Origin: Duganella alba | Lineage (GTDB): Bacteria; Pseudomonadota; Gammaproteobacteria; Burkholderiales; Burkholderiaceae_D | Assembly: GCF_009674495.1 (NCBI RefSeq) | Contig: NZ_WKJN01000002.1 | Location: 186,001 to 250,000 of the forward strand | Length of the DNA stretch: 64,000 nt | Reading direction: 5' to 3' | In this document: piece by piece, positions 63,610-64,000 of the stretch | Numbering within the stretch: position 1 is the first letter of the stretch | How the letters are laid out: each line of letters opens with the position of its first letter | The notes under the pieces: generated by a model | Database searches by the model: none | Told to the model about the DNA's origin: nothing | The model's input: only the letters and a program-made list of their open reading frames with translations | Position numbers and translations under genes: made by a program

Positions 63610-63687
63610 AACAGTCGTTTAATTTTTCCTATTTTAATATCGAAATGACCATATACTGAATCCCTGCAACCAACACTGGGAGCGCAC

Positions 63688-64000
63688 ATGGGTATCGGTA
63701 ATTGGAAAATCGGCTACCGTCTGGCAGCCGGTCTGGGCATGGCCATCATCTTCATGATCGGCATCGCCGTCGAAGGCATCGGCAATCTTGGCAAGCTCAA
63801 TAGCAATACCAAGGATCTCGCTGTCGATAAAGTTCCCAAGGTCATACTGGCTTACGAAACGATAGGCGGTCTGAACGACGTGGCCCGCGCTATGCGCAAC
63901 GCCATGTTGTCGACCGATCCGGCGGTGGTCAAGGCCGAGCTGGAGCGTGTGGAGAAACGGCGCGTGGAAAACGGCGAGCGGCTCGACAAGCTGGGCAAGT
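63688..64000 (+). CDS. Methyl-accepting chemotaxis protein, 5' part only
   Basis: 104 codons from ATG 63688 (GGGAG 6 bp before) to the window edge. MGIGNWKIGYRLAAGLGMAI and the following helix are the inner-membrane segment, then a periplasmic four-helix-bundle-like sensor (GGLNDVARAMRNAMLSTDPA). Signalling domain and ligand lie outside the window. Confidence 0.88.
   Translation, partial: MGIGNWKIGYRLAAGLGMAIIFMIGIAVEGIGNLGKLNSNTKDLAVDKVPKVILAYETIGGLNDVARAMRNAMLSTDPAVVKAELERVEKRRVENGERLDKLGK

Overview
The window reads as chromosome of an Oxalobacteraceae-type betaproteobacterium (Duganella/Massilia/Janthinobacterium relatives). This rests on the GC-rich core block at the right end, with fkpB-ispH, a LIV ABC transporter, a phasin, a CysB-type regulator next to a sulfate ABC transporter, and dispersed GGGGTCAGACCCC-type palindromes. 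The genus is an inference. No rRNA or tRNA gene was recognised.

Layout. 1-2013 is plasmid-like: a serine recombinase cut by the window edge and a complete replicase/primase-type Rep gene. 2014-17513 is a 15.5 kb detoxification module lying between two direct copies (about 93% identical over 307 bp) of the end of that rep gene. It holds two beta-class-like GSTs, an epoxide hydrolase, a LysR regulator, and a tight minus-strand operon: chaC (gamma-glutamylcyclotransferase), RND adaptor, RND pump, outer-membrane factor, an EgtB-EgtD fusion for ergothioneine synthesis, and a DHA2 MFS exporter. Related GTCGCT/AGCGAC palindromes sit before gst1/epoxide hydrolase and between chaC and lysR, with a weaker relative at gst2, so one LysR regulon is plausible. 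17514-25200 is a decayed zone: rep fragments, a wrecked IS21-family transposase, a nuclease fragment, a lone AbrB-type antitoxin, hypothetical genes and an SRAP protein. 25220-31533 holds stress-type genes (ECF sigma factor, formaldehyde-dehydrogenase-like ADH, receiver-only response regulator, Tat-exported SDR, small basic protein, DUF6328-like membrane protein, secreted esterase).

31945-37286 is the imuA-imuB-dnaE2 mutagenesis cassette with a LexA box and a terminator. 37758-44949 is a candidate defence island: sigma-like protein, XRE-like protein and a 1128-residue ImmA/IrrE peptidase-UvrD helicase-RecB-like nuclease fusion, followed by a ubiquitin-like conjugation set (triple beta-grasp Ubl, E1/ThiF protein, Cys-rich DUF6527-like protein). 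It ends at radC, whose 3' third is missing. The radC coding sequence switches to foreign DNA at about 45371, beside 19-bp repeats that look like the end of a mobile element. Everything left of that point is therefore best read as accessory.

From 45371 rightward the content is housekeeping: fkpB, ispH, livHMGF (with a sigma-54 promoter and a terminator-like leader hairpin), phasin, EamA permease, nitroreductase, PBP7-type endopeptidase, IclR regulator, dgkA, then a sulfur block (sulfate-binding protein, small hydrolase, 1-Cys peroxiredoxin, TauE/SafE exporter, CysT-CysW-CysA, CysB) and the start of a methyl-accepting chemotaxis protein running off the right edge. The two best candidates for undescribed systems are the chaC-RND-egtBD-MFS operon with its operators, and the peptidase-helicase-nuclease plus Ubl island.
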